Source: CAYQQK01 sp964420065 (lineage in GTDB: Bacteria > Bacillota > Dethiobacteria > DTU022). From it: DNA of 52,306 nt. A model generated the notes under the pieces. It was given only the letters and a program-made list of their open reading frames with translations. It was not told the origin of the DNA and ran no database searches. Position 1 is the first letter of the stretch; each line of letters begins with the position of its first letter. Location: NCBI GenBank assembly GCA_964420065.1, contig CAYQQK010000016.1, positions 1 through 52,306 on the forward strand, in the 5' to 3' direction. Both the position numbers and the translations under genes were made by a program. Shown piece by piece: positions 52,180 to 52,306 of this stretch.

Positions 52180-52210
52180 GGCCAGCCCCCCTGACGATTC
52201 ATTCCTATTC

Positions 52211-52239
52211 ATTTTATCCGATGACCCCAAACGATGCAA
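52211..52239 (-). promoter_or_regulatory. Candidate promoter of the proC-proB-proA run
   Basis: Minus-strand TTGCAT (52239-52234), 17 bp and TAAAAT (52216-52211). Start near 52204, about 25 bases before proC. The -35 match is moderate. Confidence 0.45.
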
Positions 52240-52306
52240 TGTTTTGCCACAACAAGCCATTTGCGTTGTAGGCCAAGATCAATAGGAAATTATCAACTTC
52301 AAGCAT
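52214..52306 (-). pseudogene. Partial open frame at the right edge, possibly a transposase tail
   Basis: A minus-strand frame of 30 codons runs in from the window edge and stops at 52214. It contains FLLILAYNANGLLWQ, which recalls the C-terminal end of IS4/IS1380-type transposases (...LLxxLAYNL...). Too short to be sure; the rest lies outside the window. Confidence 0.25.

Noticed and set aside
1..52306. tRNA, rRNA genes and CRISPR arrays
   Set aside because: No cloverleaf-like segments with TTCRA loops, no rRNA-like sequence and no regularly spaced direct repeats were seen by reading the sequence.

Overview
This 52 kb window is chromosomal DNA of a spore-forming, probably anaerobic Firmicute of the class Clostridia. 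The spore genes (spoVS, a spoVK homologue, a SpoVB/MurJ-type flippase), the order cinA-recA-recX-rny-ymdB-spoVS and miaB-mutS-mutL-miaA-hfq near spoVK, hflX and lexA, and an NADH-linked iron-sulfur flavoprotein module all point that way. GC content is moderately high by eye. Shine-Dalgarno sequences are strong and GTG and TTG starts are frequent. The species cannot be fixed from the sequence alone.

Layout. (1) 0.1-2.2 kb: a membrane-anchored protein of unknown function overlaps a compact FtsH-like AAA protease. (2) 2.2-7.5 kb: cinA, a membrane metallophosphoesterase, thpR, recA and recX form a compact plus-strand run. (3) 7.5-16.1 kb: rny, behind its own consensus promoter and a long structured leader, then a hypothetical gene, ymdB, spoVS, an M19 dipeptidase, a PHP phosphatase, a VanW-type protein and gltX. 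(4) 16.2-20.7 kb: a universal stress protein, then minus-strand glycosyltransferase, CapA-like and metallo-beta-lactamase-fold genes. (5) 20.7-25.1 kb: serA is divergent from leuA, which sits behind a leucine T-box; lexA follows with a LexA-type operator. (6) 25.1-30.9 kb: a MATE exporter, a PLP lyase and hflX on the minus strand, divergent from spoVK and a co-translated P-loop protein. (7) 31-38 kb: the minus-strand operon miaB-mutS-mutL-miaA-hfq, with a promoter before miaB and a terminator after hfq. (8) 38.4-41.6 kb: three overlapping genes for an electron-bifurcating-hydrogenase or formate-dehydrogenase-type diaphorase, with no catalytic subunit beside them. (9) 41.6-45.3 kb: an accessory patch holding an SDR gene, a transposase fragment, a frameshifted signal-peptidase-like gene, a DUF1540 gene, a TfoX-N gene, a molybdenum-hydroxylase fragment and three short GGGGAC palindromic remnants. 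(10) 45.3-52.2 kb: the flippase, a second tiny DUF1540 gene missed by ordinary length cut-offs, then minus-strand proC-proB-proA-ROK kinase-dedA.

Working together: DNA repair and its control (recA, recX, lexA, mutS, mutL), RNA turnover and tRNA modification (rny, hfq, miaA, miaB, thpR), sporulation, and amino-acid supply (ser, leu, pro) dominate. No tRNA, rRNA, CRISPR array or complete mobile element was seen. The best candidates for something undescribed are the structured rny leader, the structured element before the VanW gene, the SpoVK-linked P-loop protein, the FtsH-like pair, and the altered 4Fe-4S ligand in the diaphorase.
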